64,000 bases of DNA from an uncultured Bacteroidales bacterium (GTDB taxonomy: Bacteria; Bacteroidota; Bacteroidia; Bacteroidales; UBA1715): NCBI GenBank assembly GCA_937892155.1, contig CALAUG010000030.1, positions 62,001 to 126,000 on the forward strand, written 5' to 3'. A program made the position numbers and the translations under genes. The notes below the pieces were generated by a model. The model saw nothing but the letters and a program-made list of their open reading frames with translations. It ran no database searches and was not told the origin of the DNA. Below, piece after piece: positions 53,320-62,160 of the stretch (position 1 is its first letter; each line of letters begins with the position of its first letter).

Positions 53320-53399
53320 TATGTAGGAGGGTGAGACGTATTATTTGCAATCAATAGCAATATAACCGCAGGCCTCCAGGAGACTTGCGGTTCTTTTTT
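53311..53399 (+). promoter_or_regulatory. Ribosome-mediated transcription attenuator of trpB2
   Basis: Pause/anti-antiterminator hairpin 1:2: CTCTCCT (53311-53317) with AGGAGGG (53325-53331). Antiterminator 2:3: GGAGG (53326-53330) with CCTCC (53373-53377). Terminator 3:4: AACCGCA (53364-53370) with TGCGGTT (53386-53392) then TCTTTTTT. Stalling at the Trp codons would mask segment 1, favour 2:3 and allow read-through; abundant Trp-tRNA would favour 1:2 and 3:4. Confidence 0.87.
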
Positions 53400-53430
53400 A
53401 TAATTAGGTAGTAACGAAAATACTAATACA

Positions 53431-54795
53431 ATGGAAAGACAAAAAAGATTTTTCTTAACGGAAAACGAAATACCAACAGCATGGTATAATATAGTGGCAG
53501 ATATGAAGAATAAACCTCTTCCTATGCTGAATCCACAAACAAAGAAACCTATCACGTTGGACGAAATGACACAGATTTTCAATCGTGCGTGTTCGGAGCA
53601 GGAATTAAACACTACCGATGCATGGATTGAAATTCCTGAACAGGTCCGTGACTTATACAAAAATTACCGTTCAACGCCGCTTGTACGTGCATACGGTTTG
53701 GAAAAAGCATTGGATACGCCTGCGCACATTTATTTCAAGAATGAGAGTGTGAGTCCTATTGGTTCCCACAAATTGAATTCTGCTTTGGCTCAGGCATATT
53801 ACTGTAAGCAGGAAGGAGTGACGAACATTACTACAGAAACTGGTGCTGGTCAGTGGGGCGCTGCTTTGTCGTATGCTGCAAAAGCATTCGGACTGGAATT
53901 GGCAGTCTTTATGGTAAAGGTGAGCTACCACCAGAAACCATACCGCCGTTCTATAATGCAGACGTTCGGTGCGCAGGTAATTGCATCGCCAAGTATGAGT
54001 ACGAAAGCAGGTAGAAAAATATTGACGGATACGCCAAATTACCAGGGTAGTCTTGGTACGGCAATCTCCGAAGCTGTGGAATTTGCATTAAGCGTACCTA
54101 ACTGTAAATATGTGTTGGGTAGCGTGTTGAATCACGTTACGCTGCATCAGACAGTTATTGGTCTTGAAGCTGAAAAGCAGATGGAAATGGCTGGTGAATA
54201 TCCCGACATTGTTATTGGTTGCTTTGGTGGAGGTTCAAACTTTGGTGGCATTTCGTTCCCATTTATGCGTCATAATTTACTCGACGGAAAGAAGACAGTA
54301 TTCCTTGCCGCAGAACCTGCATCGTGTCCGAAACTGACACGTGGTATTTTCCAATATGACTTTGGTGACGAGGCTGGTTACACACCAATGATGCCAATGT
54401 TCACGTTGGGCCACGATTTTCAGCCTGCTCATATCCACGCTGGTGGTTTACGTTACCACGGAGCTGGAACAATTGTCAGCCAGTTGATTAAGGATAAGAT
54501 GATGCAGGGTGTTGACATCCCACAATTGGAATCGTTCCAAGCAGCAACATTGTTTGCCGAAGCAGAAGGAATTATTCCTGCACCGGAATCGGCACACGCA
54601 ATTGCAACTGCTATCCGCGAAGCAAAAAAATGCAAAGAAGAGGGGACACAAAAAACAATTTTGTTCAACCTTTCAGGACATGGTTTGATAGATATGGCTG
54701 CATACGATAAATTCCTTGCTGGCGATTTGTCGAACTACGATTTGCCAGACGATGTTATCAAGGCAAATGTCGATAAACTCGAAAAACTGATATAA
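53431..54795 (+). CDS. trpB: Tryptophan synthase beta chain, TrpB2 type
   Basis: A 454-residue PLP enzyme condensing indole and serine to tryptophan. NESVSPIGSHKLNSALAQA contains the Schiff-base Lys, TETGAGQWGAALSYAA the catalytic Glu region, and CFGGGSNFGGIS the phosphate loop. The extended N-terminus and GSHKxN form identify the stand-alone TrpB2 class, which does not need TrpA. No other trp gene is in the window. The Trp-rich leader upstream supports a genuine role in Trp synthesis. Confidence 0.95.
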   Translation: MERQKRFFLTENEIPTAWYNIVADMKNKPLPMLNPQTKKPITLDEMTQIFNRACSEQELNTTDAWIEIPEQVRDLYKNYRSTPLVRAYGLEKALDTPAHIYFKNESVSPIGSHKLNSALAQAYYCKQEGVTNITTETGAGQWGAALSYAAKAFGLELAVFMVKVSYHQKPYRRSIMQTFGAQVIASPSMSTKAGRKILTDTPNYQGSLGTAISEAVEFALSVPNCKYVLGSVLNHVTLHQTVIGLEAEKQMEMAGEYPDIVIGCFGGGSNFGGISFPFMRHNLLDGKKTVFLAAEPASCPKLTRGIFQYDFGDEAGYTPMMPMFTLGHDFQPAHIHAGGLRYHGAGTIVSQLIKDKMMQGVDIPQLESFQAATLFAEAEGIIPAPESAHAIATAIREAKKCKEEGTQKTILFNLSGHGLIDMAAYDKFLAGDLSNYDLPDDVIKANVDKLEKLI

Positions 54796-54816
54796 TGTTA
54801 GTGATTAGAGATTAGT

Positions 54817-54849
54817 AAAAAAAGATGAAGCTTTGCTTCATCTTTTTTT
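54817..54849 (+). terminator. Terminator after trpB2
   Basis: AAAGATGAAGC with GCTTCATCTTT, loop TTT, flanked by A and T tracts, so it can serve both directions between convergent genes. Nearly the same stem recurs at 62607-62639. Confidence 0.92.
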
Positions 54850-54859
54850 ATATTATGCG

Positions 54860-55981
54860 TTAAATAACTGAATTATACACCTCCATGGTGCCTTTTGCGA
54901 AATTTTCCAAAGTGAATTTCTTCATTTGTTCGTAACCTTCTTCAATGAGATGGTTGCGGAGGTTTGGATTCTCGTGTAGGTCGAGCATTGCGCGTGAGAT
55001 GTTTTCAATCTGGTACGGATCGACGTAGTAGCCCGCAGTTCCTCCTACTTCTGGCAATGATGAGGTGTTACTCAAAATAACGGGTGTCCCGCTCTTAAAG
55101 GCTTCAAGAATAGGAATGCCGAATCCTTCGTATTTTGATGGATAGAGGAACATTTCCGCACATTGGTAAATGATAGGCAAAACATCGTTACCAATATTGG
55201 AACGAAGAAGTATTTTGTCCTGTAGATTGTATTTCTCAATAAATTCTACCAATTGCTTGTAATATTCCCGTCCTTTGCCGACAATGACAAGGGGAATGTC
55301 GATGTCGTTTTTAATGTCGTTGTACGCTTGTGCGAGTGCAAGAACATTCTTTCTATCCATTACTGCTCCCACGTAGAGCATATATTGCTGTGGAAATCCA
55401 TATTTATCAAGAGCTTTTTTCTTCTCTTCGTCAGTGAATTTCTGGTCGAATATGTCGCTGCAAGTTTGATATACCACGTGGATTTTTTTAGGATCTATGT
55501 GGAAATTGCTGACGATATCGTTCTTGGTTGCCTCGCTGGTTGCAATAATTGCGTTGGCGTTTGTACAGGAATTAGCCCATTTTAGGTCATATATCTTCTT
55601 ATCTATTAGAGGAAAATCGGCGGGGAACAATTTATAAATCATATCGTGTATGGTCACGACAGTCTTTATGTCCGTCCGTTCTATGCCAATAGGTAGTTCG
55701 TGGCTTAATCCGTGATAGATGTCTATGTCGTGTTCTACCAGCGAGTTGACGATTAACCGTGTCCTCCAGACAGCTTTTGAGGTAAACATACCTGGCGTGA
55801 TTGTTTCAAATTCCTTGGTAAAGTAAAAACTTTCGTCGTTGTAGGTTACCGAAGGAGAAAAAAGCACGTATGAATGTTCTGGGAAATTGGTCTTGAGACT
55901 TTTCACCAAACTTCTGCTATAGTTTCCTAAGCCGGTTCCGTTATGGAATAATCGTTTTGCGTCAAACCCGATTTTGTACAT
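54860..55981 (-). CDS. GT4-family glycosyltransferase
   Basis: A 373-residue GT-B enzyme of the mannosyltransferase type. KIGFDAKRLFHNGTGLGNYSRSL is the acceptor-side glycine motif, and MLYVGAVMDRKNVLALAQAY, LVIVGKGREYYKQLVE and YPSKYEGFGIPILEAFKSGTPVI (EGFGIPxxE) the donor site. It begins 3 bp after the LutA stop on the same strand, so they are likely co-transcribed. Confidence 0.94.
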   Translation of the reverse strand: MYKIGFDAKRLFHNGTGLGNYSRSLVKSLKTNFPEHSYVLFSPSVTYNDESFYFTKEFETITPGMFTSKAVWRTRLIVNSLVEHDIDIYHGLSHELPIGIERTDIKTVVTIHDMIYKLFPADFPLIDKKIYDLKWANSCTNANAIIATSEATKNDIVSNFHIDPKKIHVVYQTCSDIFDQKFTDEEKKKALDKYGFPQQYMLYVGAVMDRKNVLALAQAYNDIKNDIDIPLVIVGKGREYYKQLVEFIEKYNLQDKILLRSNIGNDVLPIIYQCAEMFLYPSKYEGFGIPILEAFKSGTPVILSNTSSLPEVGGTAGYYVDPYQIENISRAMLDLHENPNLRNHLIEEGYEQMKKFTLENFAKGTMEVYNSVI

Positions 55982-55984
55982 ACT

Positions 55985-56701
55985 CTAAAAGTTTGCTAAA
56001 ATATTCACGATATGGATAGGTTTTATAGCAATGTTGTTGCGCTCAACGTATGCATTGATATTCATCAGGCACGAAAACTCGGTTCCGGTAATGTATTCGG
56101 CACCAGTTTCAACAGCAAAACGTACTTTCTGTTCTACCATAGCCGAAGAAATATCTTTTTGCTTAATTGAGAATGTTCCGCCAAAGCCACAGCACGTGGT
56201 ACTTTCTTCCATTTCAACAATTTCAAGTCCTTTGACATTTTGCAGTAAAGTACGTGGCTCGGTTGTCATTCCGTATTCGCGGAGAGCAGAGCAAGAATCG
56301 TGAACGGTTACTTTTCCGTTGAATGTGGCTCCAAGGTCGGTAATCTTAAGCACATTTACCAAAAAATCACAGATGTCGAACATTCTGTTTGAAAGTTGTT
56401 GTGCCTGTTGCTTTTCTTCTGCACTATCGAATAATGATTCGTATCTCCGTTTGATAAATCCTGTGCAGGAACCACCTGGGCTTACAATCATTCTGTCACC
56501 TTCGAAATCTTTTAGGAATTTGCGTGCCAGTTCCCTAGTCTCCTTCTGGTATCCACTGTTGAACTGAGGCTGCCCGCAACACGTCTGGTTAGGGTTGTAG
56601 TGTACGTTACATCCTACGTGTTCTAGTATCTTAACTAAATTAGTACCTATTTCAGGAGAAATTTGGTCAACAAAGCAAGGAATGAAAATATCAACTTCCA
56701 T
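55985..56701 (-). CDS. lutA: LutA/YkgE-family Fe-S oxidoreductase subunit
   Basis: A 238-residue cysteine-rich protein with two CCG domains: NQTCCGQPQFNSG (about 52-65) and TTCCGFGGTFS (about 176-186), plus SPGGSCTGFI and VHDSCSALREYG. In L-lactate utilisation LutA works with LutB and LutC, but neither is here, so the partner genes are elsewhere or the role differs. The ATG at 56722 is rejected because MEVDIFIPCFVDQ at 56701 matches the family start and a TACATTTG -7 box (56720-56727, minus strand) lies just upstream. Confidence 0.88.
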   Translation of the reverse strand: MEVDIFIPCFVDQISPEIGTNLVKILEHVGCNVHYNPNQTCCGQPQFNSGYQKETRELARKFLKDFEGDRMIVSPGGSCTGFIKRRYESLFDSAEEKQQAQQLSNRMFDICDFLVNVLKITDLGATFNGKVTVHDSCSALREYGMTTEPRTLLQNVKGLEIVEMEESTTCCGFGGTFSIKQKDISSAMVEQKVRFAVETGAEYITGTEFSCLMNINAYVERNNIAIKPIHIVNILANF

Positions 56702-56764
56702 AAACAAAACATTATTATGCAAATGTAATATTTTGCTCTAAATAACTTGCCGGCAATCAAAACA

Positions 56765-56798
56765 TTTGCTCTTATTTTCGTGAAATATCGTATTTTTG
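56765..56798 (+). promoter_or_regulatory. mnmA promoter
   Basis: TTTG at 56765-56768, 22 bp, TATTTTTG at 56791-56798, 15 bp before ATG 56814. Confidence 0.7.
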
Positions 56799-56813
56799 AA
56801 CAATTAATTCGGT

Positions 56814-57890
56814 ATGGTACAGACAAAAATAGCAGTAGCAATGAGTGGTGGTATTGACAGTAGCATTACCGCATTGTTGTTGAAAGAACAGGGCTACGAT
56901 ATTGTTGGCATCACGCTCCAGTTGTGGGATAGTGGCGAGATTCAGAATGGCTGCTGTTCGTCGAAGGCAGTGGAGGATGCCCGTCAGTTTGCCGAACACA
57001 TTGGCGTGCAACATTATGTTGTTGATGTTAAGGAACAATTCAAATCGTGTGTGGTACGGAATTTTGTGGATGAATATATGAATGCACGTACGCCAAATCC
57101 TTGTGTGGTGTGCAACCCGAATGTAAAGTGGAAATCTATTTTGCAAAAAGCCGAAGAGTTGGGATGTGACAAAATTGCCACGGGGCATTATGCGCAGATC
57201 TCCTTTGCCAACGGACGGTATTACGTGACACGTGGTGTTGATGTATCGAAAGATCAGTCGTACGTTATGTGGAATTTGTCGCAGGAACAGTTGGCTAAAA
57301 CGGTATTTCCTTTAGGTAAATACAAAAAGTCGGAAATTCGTGAGATGGCTGTAAAATATGGATTTACCGACTTAGTGCAGAAATCAGAAAGTCAGGAAAT
57401 TTGTTTTATACCGGATGACGATTATAGAAAATTTCTTCGCTCGTATGTGCCAGATTTCGATACCATTATACAGAAAGGTGAGTATCGTTCTACGGATGGG
57501 AAAGTTTTGGGTATGCACGAAGGATATCCGTTCTATACCATAGGTCAGCGAAAAGGTCTGGGTATTGCTCTCGGCGTTCCGGCATACGTGCAGGCTGTTG
57601 ACAAGGATACTAATACTATCACTATTGGATATCGTGATGATTTGTTGTCGAGTGAATTGCTTGTATCGAATCTCCATTTTTCCAAATATGAATCATTTGA
57701 TGCTGTTTCCCATTTGTCGGTGAAAATCCGCTATAATACCCAGCCGGCAGCTTGCCGTGTGGAATTGCAGGAAAATGGCCAGTATAAAGTTTGTTTTGAA
57801 AATCCCGTGTGGGCTGTTACGCCAGGACAGTCTGCAGTGTTTTACGAAGGGGAAGATGTAGTTGCTGGTGGTATAATTGAGTTAATATAA
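56814..57890 (+). CDS. mnmA: tRNA-specific 2-thiouridylase
   Basis: A 358-residue enzyme that thiolates U34 of tRNA-Lys, -Glu and -Gln. The PP-loop is AVAMSGGIDSSITALLL (residues 8-24). NPCVVCN (about 97-103) has the first catalytic Cys, ATGHYAQ follows, and SESQEICFIPDDDY (about 190-203) has the second. The C-terminal beta-barrel is complete. Only two bases separate it from the phosphatase gene. Confidence 0.97.
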   Translation: MVQTKIAVAMSGGIDSSITALLLKEQGYDIVGITLQLWDSGEIQNGCCSSKAVEDARQFAEHIGVQHYVVDVKEQFKSCVVRNFVDEYMNARTPNPCVVCNPNVKWKSILQKAEELGCDKIATGHYAQISFANGRYYVTRGVDVSKDQSYVMWNLSQEQLAKTVFPLGKYKKSEIREMAVKYGFTDLVQKSESQEICFIPDDDYRKFLRSYVPDFDTIIQKGEYRSTDGKVLGMHEGYPFYTIGQRKGLGIALGVPAYVQAVDKDTNTITIGYRDDLLSSELLVSNLHFSKYESFDAVSHLSVKIRYNTQPAACRVELQENGQYKVCFENPVWAVTPGQSAVFYEGEDVVAGGIIELI

Positions 57891-57892
57891 AG

Positions 57893-59161
57893 ATGAGAAA
57901 AGTAGCATTATTAGTAGTAACACTTTGTACTGCGTTCGTAGCTTTTTCGCAGTCGGTGAAGGATGAGGTGTATGCCAACCACAATAAAATGTGCAGCAAT
58001 CATTTCCGGTATGCACCACCAACAGAGAAGCAGACTGCTGCCCCAAAAGGGTATAAACCATTCTACATAAGCCATTATGGCCGTCATGGTTCACGTTATC
58101 ATTATAAAGGCGATGATTACCGATATTTGTATGATATTTTTAAGAAAGCTGATAGGGAAGGTGTATTGACAGATTTTGGCAAATCGGTAGCGGGAAGAGT
58201 GTACCGTTTGTACAATGACGGATATCTCCGTGCTGGAGATTTAACGCAGACAGGAAGAGCGCAGCACGCTGGTATTGCAGAACGTATGGGAAAGAATTTT
58301 CCAGAGGTTTTCAAAGGCAATGCGCGTGTAGATGTAACGGTATCGCAGTCGCAACGATGCATTATGAGTATGGATGCGTTTCTGTTGCAATTGAAGACGC
58401 AGTTTCCCGACATTACTATCACAGCAGAATCGAGCAAACGTGTGATGTCTTTTATTTGCAACGATTCGTGGGATACCATAGCAAAATATACTGCAGATAC
58501 AATCTGGAAAAATCAGTACGATGCGTTTCATGCAAAACACGTCAATGCCGACCGTATGATGAAATCGCTGTTTACCGATGCAAATTATGTTGCACAACAT
58601 ATTGATGCTGTAGGTTTCATGAGGAAACTGCACGAAGTACACGGTACTATGCAAGGTATAGATGATTTGAATTTTGACTTTGAAGACGTGTTTACAACCG
58701 ATGAACTGTATGGTTGCTGGTTGGCGCAAAATGCGTGGTGGTACGGTGCATACGGACTTTGTCCATTAACGAAGGAATGTGGTTCCAAATTTGCAAAAAA
58801 TCTTTTGACTCACATATTGGATGAAGCCGATAAAGCAATCGCAGGTAACGGTGTGTGTGCAACATTGCGTTTTGGTCACGACACCGGTTTGTTGCCATTG
58901 TGCTGCCTTATGCAGTTGGAAGGATGCAATGCCAAGGTTAAAAATCTGGAACAGTTGAGTGAAGTTTGGAATGATTTTAAGATAATTCCGATGGCAGGCA
59001 ATTTTCAAATGATTTTTTACAAATCAAAAAAGTCAGACGATATTTTAGTCAAGGTTCTACTTAACGAACGCGAAGTTGATTTGCCTATAAACAGTGATAT
59101 TGCTCCATATTACAAATGGAATGACGTGGAGCAATTTTATAGAAATATTGCGGCAGAGTAA
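57893..59161 (+). CDS. Histidine-type phosphatase, MINPP/phytase-like
   Basis: A 422-residue exported enzyme (signal peptide 1-20, AFVAFSQ). YISHYGRHGSRY at about residues 57-68 holds the RHGxR catalytic His, and RFGHDTGLLPL near 325 the HD proton donor. Bacteroidetes homologues (multiple inositol polyphosphate phosphatase) dephosphorylate phytate. Likely periplasmic or surface. It ends 68 bp before the convergent GGGPS gene. Confidence 0.9.
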   Translation: MRKVALLVVTLCTAFVAFSQSVKDEVYANHNKMCSNHFRYAPPTEKQTAAPKGYKPFYISHYGRHGSRYHYKGDDYRYLYDIFKKADREGVLTDFGKSVAGRVYRLYNDGYLRAGDLTQTGRAQHAGIAERMGKNFPEVFKGNARVDVTVSQSQRCIMSMDAFLLQLKTQFPDITITAESSKRVMSFICNDSWDTIAKYTADTIWKNQYDAFHAKHVNADRMMKSLFTDANYVAQHIDAVGFMRKLHEVHGTMQGIDDLNFDFEDVFTTDELYGCWLAQNAWWYGAYGLCPLTKECGSKFAKNLLTHILDEADKAIAGNGVCATLRFGHDTGLLPLCCLMQLEGCNAKVKNLEQLSEVWNDFKIIPMAGNFQMIFYKSKKSDDILVKVLLNEREVDLPINSDIAPYYKWNDVEQFYRNIAAE

Positions 59162-59187
59162 TAAAAAAGAACTATGAGTAGAGGTTA

Positions 59188-59214
59188 CAAAGATGAGGCG
59201 GATCTTCATCTTTG
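59188..59214. terminator. Weak bidirectional terminator
   Basis: CAAAGATGA with TCATCTTTG (9 bp), loop of nine bases, weak T tracts. It resembles the stems at 54817 and 62607 but is degenerate. Confidence 0.55.
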
Positions 59215-59225
59215 TTGGGTTCGGA

Positions 59226-59250
59226 TACTTAACTCTTAACTCTTAACTTT
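59226..59250. repeat. CTTAACT microrepeat containing the GGGPS stop codon
   Basis: CTTAACTCTTAACTCTTAAC read on the minus strand supplies the last codons (RVKS) and TAA of the GGGPS gene. Confidence 0.75.
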
Positions 59251-59960
59251 CTAACAATTTCCATCATATTGTGGAGTAAATCCGGTTGCTTTTCTATGAT
59301 GGTACCGATTACGGCTATGTCTGCCCCGCAGTCGTAGATTTGTTGCAATGTTTCGGTTGTACGGATACCGCCACCGACGATAACAGGTATGGTGCAGGCT
59401 TTTTTTACCCGTGAGATGACCTCAGGGTTTACGCACATGTTTGCACCGCTACCACCTTCCAAATACAGCATTTTGAGTCCCAGCATTTCGCCTGCAAGTG
59501 CAGTTGCAACGGCAATATCGGGCTTATTGTACGGAATTGGGCGTGTATTGCTCATATATTCAACGGAAGTGGCGCCTCCGCAGTCAATTAATATGTAGCC
59601 AGTAGGAATAGCTTCCAGATGTGCATTCTTAATTACAGGTGCAGAAAGGACGTGGTTGCCAATAAGGAATTCCGCATTTCGTCCCGATATCAGCGACAGA
59701 AACAAAATGGCATCAGCATTTGCACTGACTTGACTTGCGTTTCCTGGAAACAATACAACAGGACCGTGATAATACTCTTTTATAATACTGATTGCGTGCT
59801 GTGTGCTGGAAGTGACAAGGCTACCACCAACAAATATGTAATCAACTTGCTCCTTTTGGGCAGATTGGGAAATGCTACAAAGAGATTCATCAGATTGTTT
59901 GTCTGGGTCGATAAGCAAAGCGAGTTGCTTGTTGTTTGTAAGAAACGAATCGTAAATCAT
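59229..59960 (-). CDS. Geranylgeranylglyceryl/heptaprenylglyceryl phosphate synthase family protein
   Basis: A 243-residue TIM-barrel prenyltransferase joining a polyprenyl diphosphate to sn-glycerol-1-phosphate. LALLIDPDK at the start, YLEGGSGANMCVN and VIVGGGIRTTE are the phosphate- and substrate-binding loops. Bacterial members occur in Bacteroidota. It is 11 bp downstream of the S41 protease gene. The last residues are encoded by a microrepeat. Confidence 0.92.
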   Translation of the reverse strand: MIYDSFLTNNKQLALLIDPDKQSDESLCSISQSAQKEQVDYIFVGGSLVTSSTQHAISIIKEYYHGPVVLFPGNASQVSANADAILFLSLISGRNAEFLIGNHVLSAPVIKNAHLEAIPTGYILIDCGGATSVEYMSNTRPIPYNKPDIAVATALAGEMLGLKMLYLEGGSGANMCVNPEVISRVKKACTIPVIVGGGIRTTETLQQIYDCGADIAVIGTIIEKQPDLLHNMMEIVRKLRVKS

Positions 59961-59971
59961 AGTATCTATCG

Positions 59972-61543
59972 TTATTTGTTAGTTTCCAATGCTTCCAATG
60001 CTTTCAAAATCGTTGAATCGTCATTGTTATATATTTCGTAGAAAGCTTTATCTCCGAAAATATCGCGAATCACGTAGCACTGCGCTATTTTTTCAATTAT
60101 CCCTATTTCCTTTTCGGTAAGCCGTGGTTGGCTTTGCTTTTGTAAAATATCTGTTATGTGAATTTGTTTTTTGAGATATGAAAATGCTGTATGAAATTCC
60201 ATAGACTCCAATGTGTTTCTATTCTTTTCGGCATACGTAAATGCAAAATCATAGAGTGTACTGCTATTGGTAATCAATTTACATGCTTCTGAATATGGTA
60301 TACTGTCAATCGGGACAAAAATATCGGGCATAATACCACCGCCTCCATAGACAATTTTTCCAGTTCTTGTAGTGAATTTAAGAGAATCGGGGAACATAAT
60401 ACTGTCGGCATCGTATAGTTCACCGCGGTAAAATCTGTCTATCAGTTCTTTGTCGTAGTCTTGCAGACTGCCATTATAGGGTTTTTGTATGCATCGTCCC
60501 GATGGAGTATAGAATTTCTTGGTAGATAGTCTAATGGTGGAGCTATCCTGCAGTAGAAAATCTTCATTTACTACGCCTTTCCCAAAAGACCGTCGCCCGA
60601 CAATGGTTCCGCGGCCGTTGTCCTGCATCGCACCAGCAAATATTTCGCTTGCCGAGGCAGAATATTCGTTTATTAGAACGCAGAGTTTCATATCCTGGAA
60701 CATACCATTACCTTCGGCGCGATAGTATTCTGTATCACCTCTACGTCCTTTAGTAAAGACAATGGTATCACCTTTATGCAGAAATTCATTGGCTAAATCG
60801 ATAGCAGTATAGAGTAATCCACCTCCATTTTCACGTAAATCAATGATGAGATTGGTAGCTCCTTGAGCCTGAAATTGTTTCACAGCAGTAATAAATTCGT
60901 TGTACGTGGTTTGTGAGAAACAATCGAAGGCAATAAAGCCAGTCTTGTCGTCGAGCATATAAGCAGAAGTAACACTTTCTATAGGAATTGCACCACGTAC
61001 TATTTCAAACGGTATCAACTCGTTCGTTCCGATGCGTTTTATGCCAATGCTGACTTTTGTGCCAGAGGGTCCTTTCAGTAATTTGATAACCTTTTCGTTA
61101 GTAATACCCGTTCCTGCAATGGTTGAATCGTTCACGGTGACTATTCTGTCGCCCGCGTGCAGGCCGATTTTCTCAGAAGGTCCGCCGTGAATGACTTGCA
61201 CCACCACAATGGTGTCTTTCTGAATATTAAATTGAATACCTATACCTTCGAACGAACCACGTATAGGGTCGGTTAAGTCTTTATAGTCTTCTGCTGAAAT
61301 ATATGAAGAGTGAGGATCTAGTTTCTCAAATAATAATGGAAGTATCTCGTCGGAAAGACTATCTATGTTCACATCGTCAACATAATTTTCGGAAATAAGT
61401 CGCATAATTTCTTCAAACTTACCTTCCTTGACAACTGTTTGTTCTGCTGAGTGTGGGGAGAAAATCTTATACATCCACATTCCGGCAGCGAATGTCAGCG
61501 CAAATAAAAAAGGGAGAAGTATGGAGAGTTTATTCTTCATCAA
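59972..61543 (-). CDS. S41-family C-terminal processing peptidase
   Basis: A 523-residue exported serine protease. It has an N-terminal signal anchor (residues 5-25), a PDZ domain (about 90-175, FEGIGIQFNI, VIHGGPSEKIGLHAGDRI) and the protease core with NEYSASASEIFAGAM (catalytic Ser near 300) and GRRSFGKGVV (catalytic Lys near 325). It acts in the periplasm on protein C-termini. Its start overlaps the dCMP deaminase gene by 14 bp. Confidence 0.95.
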   Translation of the reverse strand: MMKNKLSILLPFLFALTFAAGMWMYKIFSPHSAEQTVVKEGKFEEIMRLISENYVDDVNIDSLSDEILPLLFEKLDPHSSYISAEDYKDLTDPIRGSFEGIGIQFNIQKDTIVVVQVIHGGPSEKIGLHAGDRIVTVNDSTIAGTGITNEKVIKLLKGPSGTKVSIGIKRIGTNELIPFEIVRGAIPIESVTSAYMLDDKTGFIAFDCFSQTTYNEFITAVKQFQAQGATNLIIDLRENGGGLLYTAIDLANEFLHKGDTIVFTKGRRGDTEYYRAEGNGMFQDMKLCVLINEYSASASEIFAGAMQDNGRGTIVGRRSFGKGVVNEDFLLQDSSTIRLSTKKFYTPSGRCIQKPYNGSLQDYDKELIDRFYRGELYDADSIMFPDSLKFTTRTGKIVYGGGGIMPDIFVPIDSIPYSEACKLITNSSTLYDFAFTYAEKNRNTLESMEFHTAFSYLKKQIHITDILQKQSQPRLTEKEIGIIEKIAQCYVIRDIFGDKAFYEIYNNDDSTILKALEALETNK

Positions 61544-61979
61544 TATTCAACTGAATAACCTCAATATTGGCTCGTTTTAATAGTTGTATGCCGTCGTCAA
61601 TACGATATGGCTCGGTGTAAACAACTTTTTTGATGCCTGACTGGATGATTAATTTCGCGCATTCAATGCACGGAGATGTCGTTACGTACAATGTGGCTCC
61701 ATCGCTATTATTTGCCGACTTTGCAACTTTTGTCAGTGCATTTGCTTCGGCGTGAAGAACGTATGCCTTGGTTTTTCCGTCTTCGTCTTCGCAAATATTT
61801 TCAAAACCCGATGGAGTTCCGTTGAAACCATCGGATATAATCATTTTATCTTTTACCAACAAAGCACCAACTTGACGACGTTTGCAATAGGAATTTTCTG
61901 CCCATATTTTTGCCATACGTAGGTATCGCTTGTCAAGTTGTAATTGCTTTTCTGCCAATATTTTATAATCGCAAGCCAT
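61530..61979 (-). CDS. dCMP deaminase (ComEB-like)
   Basis: A 149-residue zinc deaminase. KTKAYVLHAEANALTKV has the HAE zinc/catalytic motif and TSPCIECAKLI the PCxxC ligands. It converts dCMP to dUMP for thymidylate synthesis. First gene of the unit with S41 protease and GGGPS; -7 box TACTTTTG at 61999-62006 (minus strand). Confidence 0.93.
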   Translation of the reverse strand: MACDYKILAEKQLQLDKRYLRMAKIWAENSYCKRRQVGALLVKDKMIISDGFNGTPSGFENICEDEDGKTKAYVLHAEANALTKVAKSANNSDGATLYVTTSPCIECAKLIIQSGIKKVVYTEPYRIDDGIQLLKRANIEVIQLNIDEE

Positions 61980-61998
61980 ATCTCATTCATTTATGTAG

Positions 61999-62006
61999 CA
62001 AAAGTA
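61999..62006 (-). promoter_or_regulatory. -7 element for the deaminase unit
   Basis: TACTTTTG on the minus strand, 19 bp before ATG 61979. No clear -33 TTTG is seen at the usual distance. Confidence 0.5.
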
Positions 62007-62160
62007 AGAATTAATTTATGATTTGATATATTTGTGATGTTTAAACCGAGAAGTTTTAACTGAATCTTATACTAATTTGGCAAGGTATTTGTAATTGAAA
62101 TACGGAATTTTGAATGTAACATTTTTATTACGTTCTTTGTCTTACTAAAAAATGAAAGTT

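Noticed and set aside
53361..53399. Simple terminator of an upstream gene
   Set aside because: The upstream gene wecB points away; the hairpin lies between a Trp-codon leader and trpB2 and has a competing partner, so attenuation explains it better.
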